From Symsagittifera roscoffensis (lineage: Eukaryota; Xenacoelomorpha; Acoela; Convolutidae): a stretch of 64,000 nucleotides of DNA. This document shows positions 22,791 to 34,344 of this stretch, piece by piece. The notes beneath the pieces are model-generated. The model did no database searches, had not been told where the DNA came from, and worked only from the letters and a program-made list of their open reading frames with translations. The stretch lies in assembly GCF_963678635.1 (NCBI RefSeq), contig NC_087062.1, positions 82,048,832-82,112,831 of the forward strand. Direction: 5' to 3'. Each line of letters starts with the position of its first letter. The stretch's first letter is position 1. Both the position numbers and the translations under genes were made by a program.

Positions 22791-25700
22791 TTTTTAAAGA
22801 CTCTTGTGTTGTTGAAAGTGTTTTCGAAAGTTTCTTGTGTTGCCGACAGTGTTTTTGAACGAATCTTTTGTTGACGAAAGTGTTGTTGAAAGACTCTTGT
22901 GTTGTCGAACGTGTTGTTGAAAGACTCTTGCGTTGTCGAAAGTATTTTGAAACTCTCTTATGTTGTCGACAGTGTTTTTGAAAGACTCTTGTGTTGTCGA
23001 CAGTGCTTTTGAACGACTCTTTTGTTGACGAAAGTGTTGTTGAAAGACTTTTGTGTTGTCAAAAGTGTTTTTGAGTTTTTGAAAGACTCTTGTGTTGTCA
23101 AAAGTGTTGTCGAAAGACTCTTGTGTTGTCGAAAGTGTTGTCGAAAGACTCTTGTGTCGTTGAAAGTGTTTTTGAAAGATCTTTTGTAGACGAAATTGTT
23201 GTTGAAAGACTCTTGTATTGACGAAAGTGTTGTTGAAAGACTCTTGTGTTGTCGACAGTGTTTTTGAACGACTCTTGTTTTGACGAAGTGTTGTTGAAAG
23301 ACTCTAGTGTTGTCGACAGTGTTTTTGAACGACTCTTGTGTTGTCGAAAGTGTTGTCGAAAGACTCTTGTATTGACGAAATTGTTGTTGAAAAAACTCTT
23401 GTGTTGACGAAAGTGTTGTTGAAAGACTTTTGTGTTGACGAAAGAGTTGTTGAAAGACTCTTGTGTTGTCGACCGTGTTTTTGAACGACTCTTGTATTGA
23501 CGAAAGTGTTGTTGAAAGACTCTTGTGTTGTCGACAGTGTTTTTGAACGACTCTTGTGTTGTCGAAAGTGTTGTCCAAAGACTCTTGTATTGACGAAATT
23601 GTTGTTGAAAAAAATCTTGTGTTGACGAAAGTGTTGTTGAAAGACTTTTGTGTTGTCGAACGTGTTTTTGAAAGACTCTTTTGTTGACGAAAGTGTTGTT
23701 GAGAGACTCTTGGGTCGTCGAAATTGTTGTTGAAAGACTCTTGCGTTGTCGAAAGTGTTTTCTAAAGACTCCTGTGTTGTCGAAAGTAGTTTTGGAAGAC
23801 TCTTGTGTTGATGAAAGTATTTTTGAAAGACTCTTAGGTTAACGAAAATGTGGTTGAAAGACTCTTGTGTTGTCGAAAATGTTTTTAAAAAACTCGTGTG
23901 TTGTCGAAAGTGTTGTTGAAATACACATGTGTTGACGAAAGTGTTGTTGAAAGACTCTTGTGTTGTCGAAAGTGTTGTTGAAAAACTCTTGTGTTGTCGA
24001 AAGTATTTTCGAAACTCTCTCTTGTTGTCGACAGTGTTTTTTGAAAGACTCTTGTGTTGACTAAAATGTTTTTTTAAAGACTCTTGTGATGTCGAAAGTG
24101 TTTTCGAAAGACTCTTGTGTTGTCGACAGTGTTTTTGAACGACTCTTTTGTTGACGAAAGTGTTGTTGAAAGACTCTTGTGTTGTCAACAGTGTTTTTGA
24201 ACGACTCTTGTGTTGACGAAAGTGTTGTTGAAATACACATGTGTTGACGAAAGTGTTGTTGAAAGACTTTTCTGTTGTCGAAAGTGTTTTTGAGTTTTTG
24301 AAAGAATCTTGTGTTGTCGAAAGTGTTGTCGAAAGACTCTTGTGTTGTCGAAAGTGTTGTCGAAAGACTCTTGTGTCGTTGAAAGTGTTTTTGAAAGACT
24401 CTTTTGTTGACGAAAGTGTTGTTAAAAGAATCTTGTGTTGTCGAAAGTGTAGTCGAAAGACTCTTGTATTGACGAAATTGTTGTTGAAGAACTCTTGTTT
24501 TGACGAAAGTGTTGCTGAAAGACTATTGTGTTGTCGAAAGTGTTTTTGAAAGACTCTTGTGTTGACGAACGTGTTGTTGAAAGACTCTTGTGTTGTCGAA
24601 AGTGTTTTCTAAAGACTCTTGTGTTGTCGACAGTGTTTTTGAAAGTTTCTTGAGTTGACGAAAGTGTTTTTGGAAGGTTCTTGTGTTGTCGAAAGTGTTT
24701 TCGAAAGACTCTTGTCTGTCGACCGTGTTTTTGAAAGTGTGTCAACCGTGTTTTTGATCATGTCTTGACGAAAGTGTTGTTGAAAGACTCTTGTGTTGTC
24801 GAAAGTGTTTTTGAATTTTCAAAACGAATCTTGTGTTGTCAAAAGTGTTGTCGAAAGACTCTTGTGTCGTTGAAAGTGTTTTTGAAAGACTCTTGTGTTG
24901 ACGAAAGTGTTGTTGAAAGACTCTTGTGTTGTCGAAAGTGTTGTCGAAAGTGTTGTCGAAAGACTCTTGTGTTGACGAAATTATTGTTGAAAGACTCTTG
25001 TGTTGTCGAAAGAATTTTCGAAACTCTCTTGTGTTGTCGACAGTGTTTTTGGAAGACTCTTGTGTTGACGAAAGTGTATTTTAAAGACTCTTTTGTTGTC
25101 GAATTTGTTTTCGAAAGACACTTGTGTTGTCGACAGTGTTTTTGAACGACTCTTTTGTTGTCGAAAGTGTTTTTGAAAGACTCTTGTGTTGACCAAAGTG
25201 TTGTTGAAAGACTCTTGTGTTGTCGAAAGTGTTGTTGAAAGACTCTTGTGTTGTCGAAAGTGTTTTTGAAAGACTCTTGTGTTGACGAAAGTGTTGTTGA
25301 AAGACTCTTGTATTGTCGAAAGTGTTTTCTAAAGACTCTTGTGTTGTCGACAGTGTTTTTGAAAGTTTCTTGAGTTGACGAAAGTGTTTTTGAAAGGTTC
25401 TTGTGTTGTCGAAAGTGTTTTCGAAAGACTCTTGTCTTGTCGACCGTGTTTTTGAAAGTGTGTCGACCGTGTTTTTGAAAGACTCTTGTGTTGTCGAAAG
25501 TGTTTTTGAAAGACTCTTGTGTTGACGAAAGTGTTGGTGAAAGACACTTGTGTTGTCGAAAGTGTTGTCAAAAGACTCTTGTGTTGTCGAAAGTGTTTTC
25601 TAAAGACTCTTGTGTTGTCGACAGTGTTTTTGAAAGTTTCTTGTGTTGACGAAAGTGATGTTGAAAGACTCTTGTGTTGTAGAAAGTGTTGTCAAAAGAC

Positions 25701-26761
25701 TCTTGTGTTGTCGAAAGTGTTTTCTAAAGACTCTTGTGTTGTCGACAGTGTTTTTGAAAGTTTCTTGAGTTGACGAAAGTGTTTTTGAAAGTTTCTTGAG
25801 TTGACGAAAGTGTTTTTGAAAGGTTCTTGTGTTGACGAAAGTGTTGTTGAAAGACTCTTATGTTGTCGAAAGTGTTTTTGAGTTTTCAAATGAATCTTGT
25901 GTTGTCGAAAGTGTTGTCGAAAGACTCTTGTGTCGTTGAAAGTGTTTTTGAAAGACTCTTGTGTTGACGAAAGTGTTGTTGAAAGACTCTTGTGTTGTCG
26001 AAAATCTCTTGTGTTGACAAAATTGTTGTTGAAAAACACTTGTGTTGTCGAAAGTATTTTTGAAACTCTCTTGTGTTGTCGACAGTGTTTTTGGAAGACT
26101 CTTGTGTTGACGAAAGTGTATTTTAAAGACTCTTGTGTTGTCGAAATTGTTTTCAAAAGACACTTGTGTTGTCGACAGTGTTTTTGAACGACTCTTTTGT
26201 TGACGAAAGTGTTGTTGAAAGACTCTTGTGTTGTCGACAGTGTTTTTGAACGACTCTTGTGCTGACCAAAGGGTTGTTGAAAGAATTTTGTGTTGTCGAT
26301 AGTGTTTTTGAGTTTTTGAAAGACTCTTGTGTTGTCGAAAGTGTTGTCGAAAGACTCTTGTGTTTTCGAAAGTGTTTTTGAAAGACTCTTGTCTTGTCGA
26401 AAGTGTTTTTGAAAAACTCTTGTGTTGTCGATAGTGTTGTTCAAAGACTCTTGTGTTGTCGAAAGTGTTGTCAAAAGACACTTGTGTTGTCGACAGTGTT
26501 TTTGAACGACTCTTTTGTTGTCGAAAGTGTTGTTGAAAGACTCTTGTGTTGTCGATAGTGTTTTTGAGTTTTTGAAAGACTCTTGTGTTGTCGACAGTGT
26601 TTTTGAACGACTCTTGTGCTGACCAAAGGGTTGTTGAAAGAATTTTGTGTTGTCGATAGTGTTTTTGAGTTTTTGAAAGACTCTTGTGTTGTCGAAAGTG
26701 TTGTCGAAAGACTCTTGTGTTTTCGAAAGTGTTTTTGAAAGACTCTTGTCTTGTCGAAAGT

Positions 26762-28325
26762 GTTTTTGAAAAACTCTTGTGTTGTCGATAGTGTTGTTCA
26801 AAGACTCTTGTGTTGTCGAAAGTGTTGTCAAAAGACTCTTGTGTTGTTGAAAGTGTTTTCGAAAGACTCTTGTGATGTCGACAGTGTTTTTGAAAGACTC
26901 TTGTGTTGACGAATGTGTTTTTGAAAGACTCTTGTGTTGTCGAAAGTGTTTTCGAAAAACTCTTGTGTTGTCGACCGTGTTTTTGAACGATCTTGTGTTG
27001 ACGAAAGTGCTGTTGAAAGAATCTTGTGTTGACGAAAGTGTTGTTGAAAAACTTTTGTGTTGTTGAAAGTGTTTTCGAAAGACTCTTGTGTTGTCGATAG
27101 TGTTTTGAAAGACTCTTGTATTGACCAAAGTGTTTTTGAAAGACTCTCGTGTTGTCGAAAGTGTTTTCGAGAGACTCTTGTGTTGTCGACCGTGTTTTTG
27201 AGCGATCTTGTGTTGATGAAAGTGTTGTTGAAAGACTCTTGTGTTGTCGAAAGTGCTTTTGAGTTTTTGAAAGACTCTTGTGTTATCGAAAGTGTTGTTG
27301 AAAGACTCTTGTGTTGTCGAAAGTGTTGTCGAAAGACTCTTGTGTCGTTGAAAGTGTTTTTGAAAGATCTTTTGTAGACGAAATTGTTGTTGAAAGACTC
27401 TTGTGTTGACGAAAGTGTTTTTTAAAGACTCTTGTGTTGTCGAAAGTGTTTTCGAAAGACTCTTGTATTGACGAAAGTGTTTTTGAAAAACTCTTGTGTT
27501 GTCAATAGTGTTGTTCAAAGACTCTTGTGTTGTCGAAAGTGTTGTCAAAAGACTCTTGTGTTGTTGAAAGTGTTTTTGAAAGACTCTTGTGTTATCGAAA
27601 GTGTGGTTGAAAGACTCTTGTGTTGTCGAAAGTGTTGTCGAAAGACTCTTGTGTCGTTGAAAGTGTTTTTGAAAGATCTTTTGTAGACGAAATTGTTGTT
27701 GAAAGACTCTTGTGTTGACGAAAGTGTTTTTTAAAGACTCTTGTGTTGTCGAAAATGTTTTTGAAAAACTCTTGTGTTGTCGATAGTGTTGTTCAAAGAC
27801 TCTTGTGTTGTCGAAAGTGTTGTCAAAAGACTCTTGTGTTGTTGAAAGTGTTTTCGAAAGACTCTTGTGATGTCGACAGTGTTTTTGAAAGACTCTTGTG
27901 TTGACGAATGTGTTTTTGAAAGACTCTTGTGTTGTCGAAAGTGTTTTCGAAAAACTCTTGTGTTGTCGACCGTTTTTTTGAACGATCTTGTGTTGACGAA
28001 AGTGCTGTTGAAAGAATCTTGTGTTGACGAAAGTGTTGTTGAAAAACTTTTGTGTTGTTGAAAGTGTTTTCGAAAGACTCTTGTGTTGTCGATAGTGTTT
28101 TGAAAGACTCTTGTATTGACCAAAGTGTTTTTGAAAGACTCTCGTGTTGTCGAAAGTGTTTTCGAGAGACTCTTGTGTTGTCGACCGTGTTTTTGAACGA
28201 TCTTGTGTTGATGAAAGTGTTGTTGAAAGACTCTTGTGTTGTCGAAAGTGCTTTTGAGTTTTTGAAAGACTCTTGTGTTATCGAAAGTGTTGTTGAAAGA
28301 CTCTTGTGTTGTCGAAAGTGTTGTT
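26762..28325. repeat. 995-bp higher-order repeat near the array's right end
   Basis: The block from about 26762 to 27320 recurs at an offset of 995 bases (27757-28315). Shared variants include GTGATGTCGACAG (26872 and 27867) and GTATTGACCAAAG (27118 and 28113). A shorter 357-base offset repeat lies just to the left (GCTGACCAAAGGG at 26261 and 26618). Confidence 0.7.
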
Positions 28326-28395
28326 GAAAGACTCTTGTGTTGTCAAAAGTGTTGTCGAAAGGCTCTTGTGTTGTTGAAAGTGTTTTTGAAAGACA

Positions 28396-29150
28396 AGTAG
28401 TTTTAGTTTTGAGCCGCATTTCAAAATTTCTAGTTCGCGTTTACCAGCAAAATTTTTTGCAGTAAAATTTTATAAATAATGATTTGGTATAAAGCACTCG
28501 AGTACTCAACAAAATTGGCTGTTTCAAATCTCCACAGCACTTTGAAAAATCTAATAAATTTTTTCTGAAGTTTGAGACTAGTACATCAATAATTATCGAT
28601 AATTGTTTGGAGAGAAAGAACCAAGCAAAAGTATTCCTTCACTTGTTAGTCAGTCTTTTTTGTTTGTCAATCGGAAAAACAAGCATCTTTTAAACGCTCT
28701 GATAGACCTAATAATCTTTAAAAAAAAGTATTGGTTTGAGTACGTTGGATGACAAAAGAGGTCAATACGTGGATCTGATTTTAGATGGTTAAAGTTTAGC
28801 TTCTCAAAAAAAAGCCACTGAGCCAAGCAGTGCATCACCACAAAAAAAAATTATCGATCGGCTTGACCTTTAAAAACGTATAAATCTACATCTACATCAA
28901 AGGCAAAAATCTCCAAGCGTGATGTCAAAATTATATTGTTTTAAATTCAGTTTTTTTTTTCAGAAAAACTTATAAAAATCATTTACGGAAATTTTCTTGC
29001 ATTTTTCAATTTATTTGTTCGTAGTTTATTTATAATTCTGGCTTGTCGTTTAATAATATTTGCAAAAAACACTCGCATTAACTAATATTGGACTCAAAAG
29101 TTTTGGATAAAGGCAAAGTTAGGTTCAATGCAGAAACAAGTTATAGTGGA
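28396..29150. other. Unique spacer between satellite and LTR element
   Basis: AT-rich sequence with no recognised gene. It contains the 16-base motif AAAGCACTCGAGTACT (28491-28506), also found just before the GPCR exon at 8633-8648. A short frame at 28650-28841 on the minus strand has no features. Confidence 0.4.
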
Positions 29151-29556
29151 ACCTGATCTAAACTACATTTTATGATTGGATAAATTAGATATTTTACCAC
29201 TATAAAAAATTTGATATTAACCAATCATGATCCATCTAACTAACAACCCACTTATTTGTAAGTGCTGGAATTACTTGTAATTTCAGCACCAGAGAGATTT
29301 GAATTTAACTTAGAAATTAGTTGACTCTCCAAGAAGACTTCAGCAGCCGCAATAAACCAGTATACCCTAGATCTATTGAGCCTAGCAGAGACTAGTTAAA
29401 CAACCTGAGACTAGATAGTATAAGAGTAAGATTAGGATCGGTATTAGACTAAGAAGTTGCACGAATCTATCCGGCCGAAAATAAGATAGCGTGACGAGCA
29501 GACGGTGTACCCTATCCGAAATTACTCTATGAGTTAACCACATCGGTCATAACTCA
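29151..29556 (+). mobile_element. 5' LTR of the plus-strand retroelement
   Basis: Close match to the solo LTR at 15310-15716, and related in reverse to the copies at 6.0-8.4 and 13.1 kb. It is followed by a leader and then two overlapping frames, as expected for a 5' LTR. Clear TG...CA ends and a primer-binding site could not be fixed by eye. Confidence 0.7.
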
Positions 29557-30805
29557 TCTGGTGCGACCATAAGTCTCGAACAAGACCTTAATAGCTTAGA
29601 ATTAACCAAAAATAGATTAGAATTTAGAAAAAACATTTTTAAAATGTTACACGACGATAATTTAATCGAAATGTCTCTACGACTCAACAGATCAAAGCCA
29701 ATATTCCGAACGATAAGAGAACTGCCCGGAATTGGAAGAAGACCTCGAACCAGAGACGACATACGACAAAGTAGAAACTTACCAAATAGTTATATGATAG
29801 TACGGCAAAAGCCAACACAAACTTTTATATTTAGAATCTTATTAGCAATGAATTTAGATTTTCATTTGCAAACTTAAATCTTGAAGTCAATCTTCATAAT
29901 CATTTCAGGCGCTAAACAAAATATTAATATACAATAACGATTGATAAAAATATCTCAGATCGTTTTCCTAAAATTCTGCAGTATTATATAAAACATGTTT
30001 GGAAAATATTTATTGAAAATCAAAATAAAAATTAGTAGCATGATAATAAACTGTTAGTAATCATAAAATCATCAGTTGTCTCAGCTTCATCACCTAAAAC
30101 ATAACAGCAATCATAAGCTCACTAATATCATTAAAACACTAAATCTTTTCTTAAACAAATTTAAACCATTTTAAACTTAAATTCACTTAATTTTCAAATC
30201 AGATCATCAAGGCTTATCCTTGGATCTTAATTCATTTTCTATTCAATTAAAATTTAAAACTTGATCATCAAGGCCTATCCTTGGATCAAAAAGAACAATT
30301 GTGTTCTCCCCCACCCACTTAGCTAGTGTCTAACGACCTCAAACGTCGATTCACTATCCAACCCTTTCAAAAAACCCAAGACTAATAGAAATTTTTCAAC
30401 AAAACTAACCATTCAAATTAGGATAAACAGTGAAGAACTTCGGTTATTCATCCTTCACTTGAACCCTCCTCTTATCAAGACCCAGGATAAATCTTAGACT
30501 TAGTAAGTTTAAAATAGTATCTAACGAACTACTCGCGTTCTAATTATACCTGAACCTTGTGGATCGATTTACTATTCTCCAACCCTTGAACACAATCACT
30601 ACCCCTAAGTAAGATTAAGTAAGTTAACACCTTAGCTTATACTAGCCACGAGAAAGTAAAAAATCATTCTTCGGAATCGATATACTTTTCTCTCCAACCC
30701 TGAACAAATAGACCCAGGTTAAGCTAACCAAAAAACCGTAAGGACTAACAATTTAATAAAATAGAAATCATCTAACAACTTTTTGCATCCGTCATCCTAA
30801 ACCTT
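29557..30805 (+). mobile_element. Leader region of the LTR element with internal repeats
   Basis: About 1.25 kb precede the first frame. A 26-base unit beginning GATCATCAAGGC and ending TCCTTGGATC occurs twice (about 30206-30231 and 30264-30289) and forms an imperfect palindrome; relatives of it occur in the minus-strand copy near 7240-7480. A looser motif with CTAACGA, GATTCACTATC and CCAACCCTT recurs around 30330, 30515 and 30640. A 77-codon frame at 29644-29877 is open but has no recognised features. Confidence 0.5.
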
Positions 30806-31273
30806 ATGTCATTTAAAAATCTAGGAAACAAACAAACAATCGTTTTGCACAACTGTGAAATAGAAAACAAAAAATACGACCTTGTAATCACACCTCACAC
30901 ACAAACAGTTGGATATATTAGATCAAAACGACAAACACTAAAAAGAAAAATAATAACTAAACAAAGACAAATAACACGAAAAAGATTTTCCAAAAATAGA
31001 AACGCATTTTCAGAATCAGAAGTCAGCAATTTAGACGAACTTTATAAATTAAAAGAATCAATTGATAAAAATTGTCCCATTCACGATCAATTATATTTTT
31101 CCGACTCAGAAACAACTTCAAATTCATCAAAAAGAGGAAAAAGACGAATAAAAAAGCAATATAAACACAAACCAGTACACTTATACAACTGGAATCAACC
31201 AATTAGACACATCGATAATTACCTATTAACAGTCATTAAACGAAAAAATGAGTCAGACACACACTCCAAGTGA
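30806..31273 (+). CDS. Small basic protein of the LTR retroelement (ORF1)
   Basis: A 155-codon frame starting with ATG after a long leader. The product is strongly basic: residues 38-62 are crowded with Lys and Arg (SKRQTLKRKIITKQRQITRK), and a second basic cluster (KRGKRRIKKQYKHK) lies near 109-122, with an acidic, Ser-rich stretch between them. This suggests a nucleic-acid-binding protein, but no known domain was recognised. The stop (TGA, 31271-31273) overlaps the start of the Gag-like frame by 26 bases in a different phase, so the two could be expressed by reinitiation, leaky scanning or frameshifting. Its AT-rich codons match the next frame. It is most likely the first product of the LTR element; a role as a spliced accessory protein is an alternative. 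Confidence 0.55.
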   Translation: MSFKNLGNKQTIVLHNCEIENKKYDLVITPHTQTVGYIRSKRQTLKRKIITKQRQITRKRFSKNRNAFSESEVSNLDELYKLKESIDKNCPIHDQLYFSDSETTSNSSKRGKRRIKKQYKHKPVHLYNWNQPIRHIDNYLLTVIKRKNESDTHSK

Positions 31274-33000
31274 AGATAGTCCAGATGATGACGATATCTT
31301 CCCTTTCCTCGTAGATGCACCCAATGATAGAGGACAGCATATACTTTGCAAGAATTTACTACTAAATTTATTTGAACCCGGAATCAGCCCATGTAAAACA
31401 GAGTTCCCAGATGTAAAAATCAAAAGACAAATTATTGATCACTATCTGAAAGATATATGTAATTTGACACAACACTACGGAATCTACACCATAGAATTCA
31501 CCTCACCAAACCCGAATCACCGCAAATATGTAATTCAAACAGACGACCTTGATTTAGAATTTTCAAAAGTATTCTCAGAATATACAAAAAGCATACAATA
31601 TCATAACTCACAAAGAGCAAACTCCATATTTATTAATGAAGTTTTTGCAATAATATATAGTTATATCTCAATATTAGAAAACGAAATCCCAATCTCAAAT
31701 GTCTCACCGACAGAGACATCTAAACATATAAGGGTACGACATGAAATCACACTATTTTCATCTTTTCTAAATATAATTAAAGAAAATTTCACTAAAGATG
31801 AAGTTTCACAACATACAAAACATGGCTTACAAAAAATTTTGGCATGGTTTATAATAGATTATTTCACACATAATATAGATTTAATTTCACAAGCAAGAAA
31901 AAATTTTAGACCTCAAAATTCAAACGATGATACCGCCATCACAGAACAGTCAGACTACGTTTGGGACCCCGAATGGTCTCATTATGCATTTATAAATATC
32001 CCACAATCATTTGCAAGTCAAGCAATAAGTACAATATCTTATATAAGAGATTATGTAAGAATAGTACCATTAACCATTGACGCAACACCATTAAACTACA
32101 ATACATTTTTACCTGATACTCGAAATAACAGTTTAAATTCGACCGTCATACACAATGAAAACCTTAATGGAACTAGAAACCTCACTCAACAAGATATTCA
32201 GACACCATCACACTTCATAAATGAAGAAATTGTCCAAACAACAACAACTACACAACAAAGTATTTCACCAATACGTCCAAATTTAACAACATCAAGAAAT
32301 ACAAACACTTCGCTAGCACAGATAACCTTACAATCAACCGTTAAACCTTCGGTTGCTCCAAAATATTCACAAATTGATTACCAAACATATAGACCCATGA
32401 CAATACCGTCAAAAACACGCAGAACATTCACAAGAAACAATTTTGCGGAACATAATTATAATTATACGCATTCATCAAAAACAAACTATCCTCCACGAAA
32501 TAATAATAATAATCAAATCAGATCTCGATATTGGAATAATCCAATGGCAACAACCAATTCAGTAAATTTTCAAGCTAATCCACATCCTCCACAGGATCAT
32601 AGTGAAAATTACCCATTCTTTCAACAGAATAAAAATAAAAAACAAGCACCTCATCAAACGGATTACCTATTCTCTGATGATGATCATTTACAACCAGATA
32701 TATTTGCACCATATACCCAAGAATATCGCGGACAAGGAATGCAGAAACCATATACACATCATAGAAATTTTTCTCCACACCAGATAGATACACAAAATCA
32801 ACAACCAATACAAATGCAAAACCCAATCAATACACAATCTTTTCAACCAATTCAGCCACAAAACCCAATGATTACACACTCATATCAACCAACACAAATG
32901 CAAAATGAAATACCACTTCCATATTATCTTCAACAACACGAAATAACAAAAAATCAACTTTCTAATTTTTCACAAATGCCAAATGCAGCAGAATCATTAC
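31248..33000 (+). CDS. gag: Gag-like polyprotein of the LTR retroelement, cut by gap
   Basis: An intact frame of 584 codons from ATG to the assembly gap. The N-terminus is acidic (SEDSPDDDDIFPF), a helical region follows at about residues 30-240, and the last 250 residues are rich in Gln, Asn, Pro and Thr, with repeated QPIQ / QNP motifs and Arg/Tyr patches (about 385-435). This is the sort of linker found before the capsid core in the related minus-strand copies, and the core itself should lie just past 33000, in the gap. The frame formally continues after the Ns to 33344, but that part looks non-coding and should not be trusted. Lack of any stop over 1.75 kb shows a relatively young copy. 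Assigned by position after LTR and leader and by similarity of arrangement to 1-8400; no zinc knuckle is visible. Confidence 0.55.
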
Positions 33001-33200
33001 NNNNNNNNNNNNNNNNNNNNNNNNNNNNNNNNNNNNNNNNNNNNNNNNNNNNNNNNNNNNNNNNNNNNNNNNNNNNNNNNNNNNNNNNNNNNNNNNNNNN
33101 NNNNNNNNNNNNNNNNNNNNNNNNNNNNNNNNNNNNNNNNNNNNNNNNNNNNNNNNNNNNNNNNNNNNNNNNNNNNNNNNNNNNNNNNNNNNNNNNNNNN
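33001..33200. other. Assembly gap of 200 Ns
   Basis: Exactly 200 Ns, probably a conventional gap size rather than a measured length. The retroelement's Gag core, pol and 3' LTR may be lost here, since none appears to the right. Confidence 0.95.
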
Positions 33201-34344
33201 AAAACTTTAAATGTTCAGACCAAACTTGTGTCTCAAAACCACGTGAAAGTTCATATTTGCATGAAATTTTGTTCGAAAATGGCAAATATGGCTCTTTTTG
33301 ATTTTTTTTGCTTCAACCATGTCAAAAAAGATTTTAATTTGTAATTTGCGAGCGTTTGTAATTCAGCAAAAAATTAGAAAACGAAACATCCAAAAAAGAA
33401 AACTGAGTTTTTAAACAACAAAAAATTTTGTTTTGTCAAGAAAAAATGAACTATTTTTACCAAACTCAGATATTGATCTGAAACTTTGTAGGCCACATAA
33501 ACGTCAAAAAATTTACTCCGCAAAAAAATTTAAAAGTTTGATTGATCAGAATGAAAAAGATCAAATGAACAACTGCGGAAGTTTTTGACATTCGATAGCT
33601 AGTTTTTTTACTGAATAGGACACACGGTCGCCTAAAAGCCCAAACTTCCTCAAAAACTCAATGTTTTCTCAACCGACACATTTGTTCTTTTAAGTAAATT
33701 GTGTCTAGTAGAATATTTTTGCTAGCGTTCATATGTAATTTATGATTGAGATCTCACTTTGACTGCACGTAAGCGTACTGAAAAAGAACTAAAAAACATG
33801 ATTACATCAACTGATCTGCAGTCATGTTTGAAATAATTAGGTTTCAAACAATTTTTTTGCAGGCAGAGTTCGAACTCAAAAAAGCTTGTTGCAGTTTTTT
33901 TTTATTCTGCACTGGTGTGAAGTTATCTTTTAGTAATTTGCTTAAAGTTCTTTTCTGGATGTCATCAATTTAATTAGGGATATATTCAGGCCAAAGAGCG
34001 ATTTTTCGTTATATAACGAAGTTTAGTTTAAAATTTTAACTTCCTAAAAATTGAAAAATTATCTTTTCACTGAAAATTTTGCATAAAAATTTTTCAGTGC
34101 GAGATGGATTGCAAAAAATTGTTTTCCAAGCCAATTCTATGATTTGGTTCGCTTTAATAAAACAATTAAAGAAAAGGGAAAACTGAAAACGTATAAAAAG
34201 AAACTCTGGCTGGAACGCATTCCTGAAAACTTCACAATTTATTTATCAATTGTTCCACGTATTATAGGAGTTTTCAGTCAAGTGAACTGCTGTAATCAAA
34301 TGCGCCAATTCTTAGTGTACCGTTTTTTTCTGATTTAAAATGGT
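33201..34344. other. AT-rich spacer, no gene seen
   Basis: No recognised gene, repeat or retroelement continuation was found. A 64-codon frame at 34144-34338 has no features. Confidence 0.4.

Larger units (their letters stand above)
18676..28395. repeat. 9.7-kb satellite array of 31-bp monomers
   Basis: Continuous head-to-tail array. Read on the plus strand, the monomer is the 12-mer TGTTGTCGAAAG twice and then the 7-mer ACTCTTG, with common variants in which TGTTGTC becomes TGTTGAC or TGTTTTT, or GAAAG becomes GACAG. Around 24931-24962 three 12-mers stand in a row, supporting origin by doubling of a 12-bp unit. Because 31 is not a multiple of 3, translation cycles through a 31-residue pattern every 93 bases, and the consensus has no stop in any of six frames. 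This explains the long Ser/Thr/Gln/Asn/His-rich frames, for example 25692-27548 on the minus strand. I treat these as by-products of a satellite, not genes: they have no fixed start, occur on both strands and are broken at random. Confidence 0.9.

Noticed and set aside
25692-27548. 618-codon minus-strand frame rich in Ser, Thr, Gln, Asn and His
   Set aside because: It is a by-product of the 31-bp satellite, whose consensus has no stop in any frame; similar frames occur on both strands and in all phases.
18676-28395. Possible CRISPR array
   Set aside because: There are no unique spacers: the whole monomer repeats, and the context is a eukaryotic genome.
33001-33344. Continuation of the Gag-like frame through the gap
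   Set aside because: The frame crosses 200 Ns of unknown true length, and the sequence after the gap looks non-coding.
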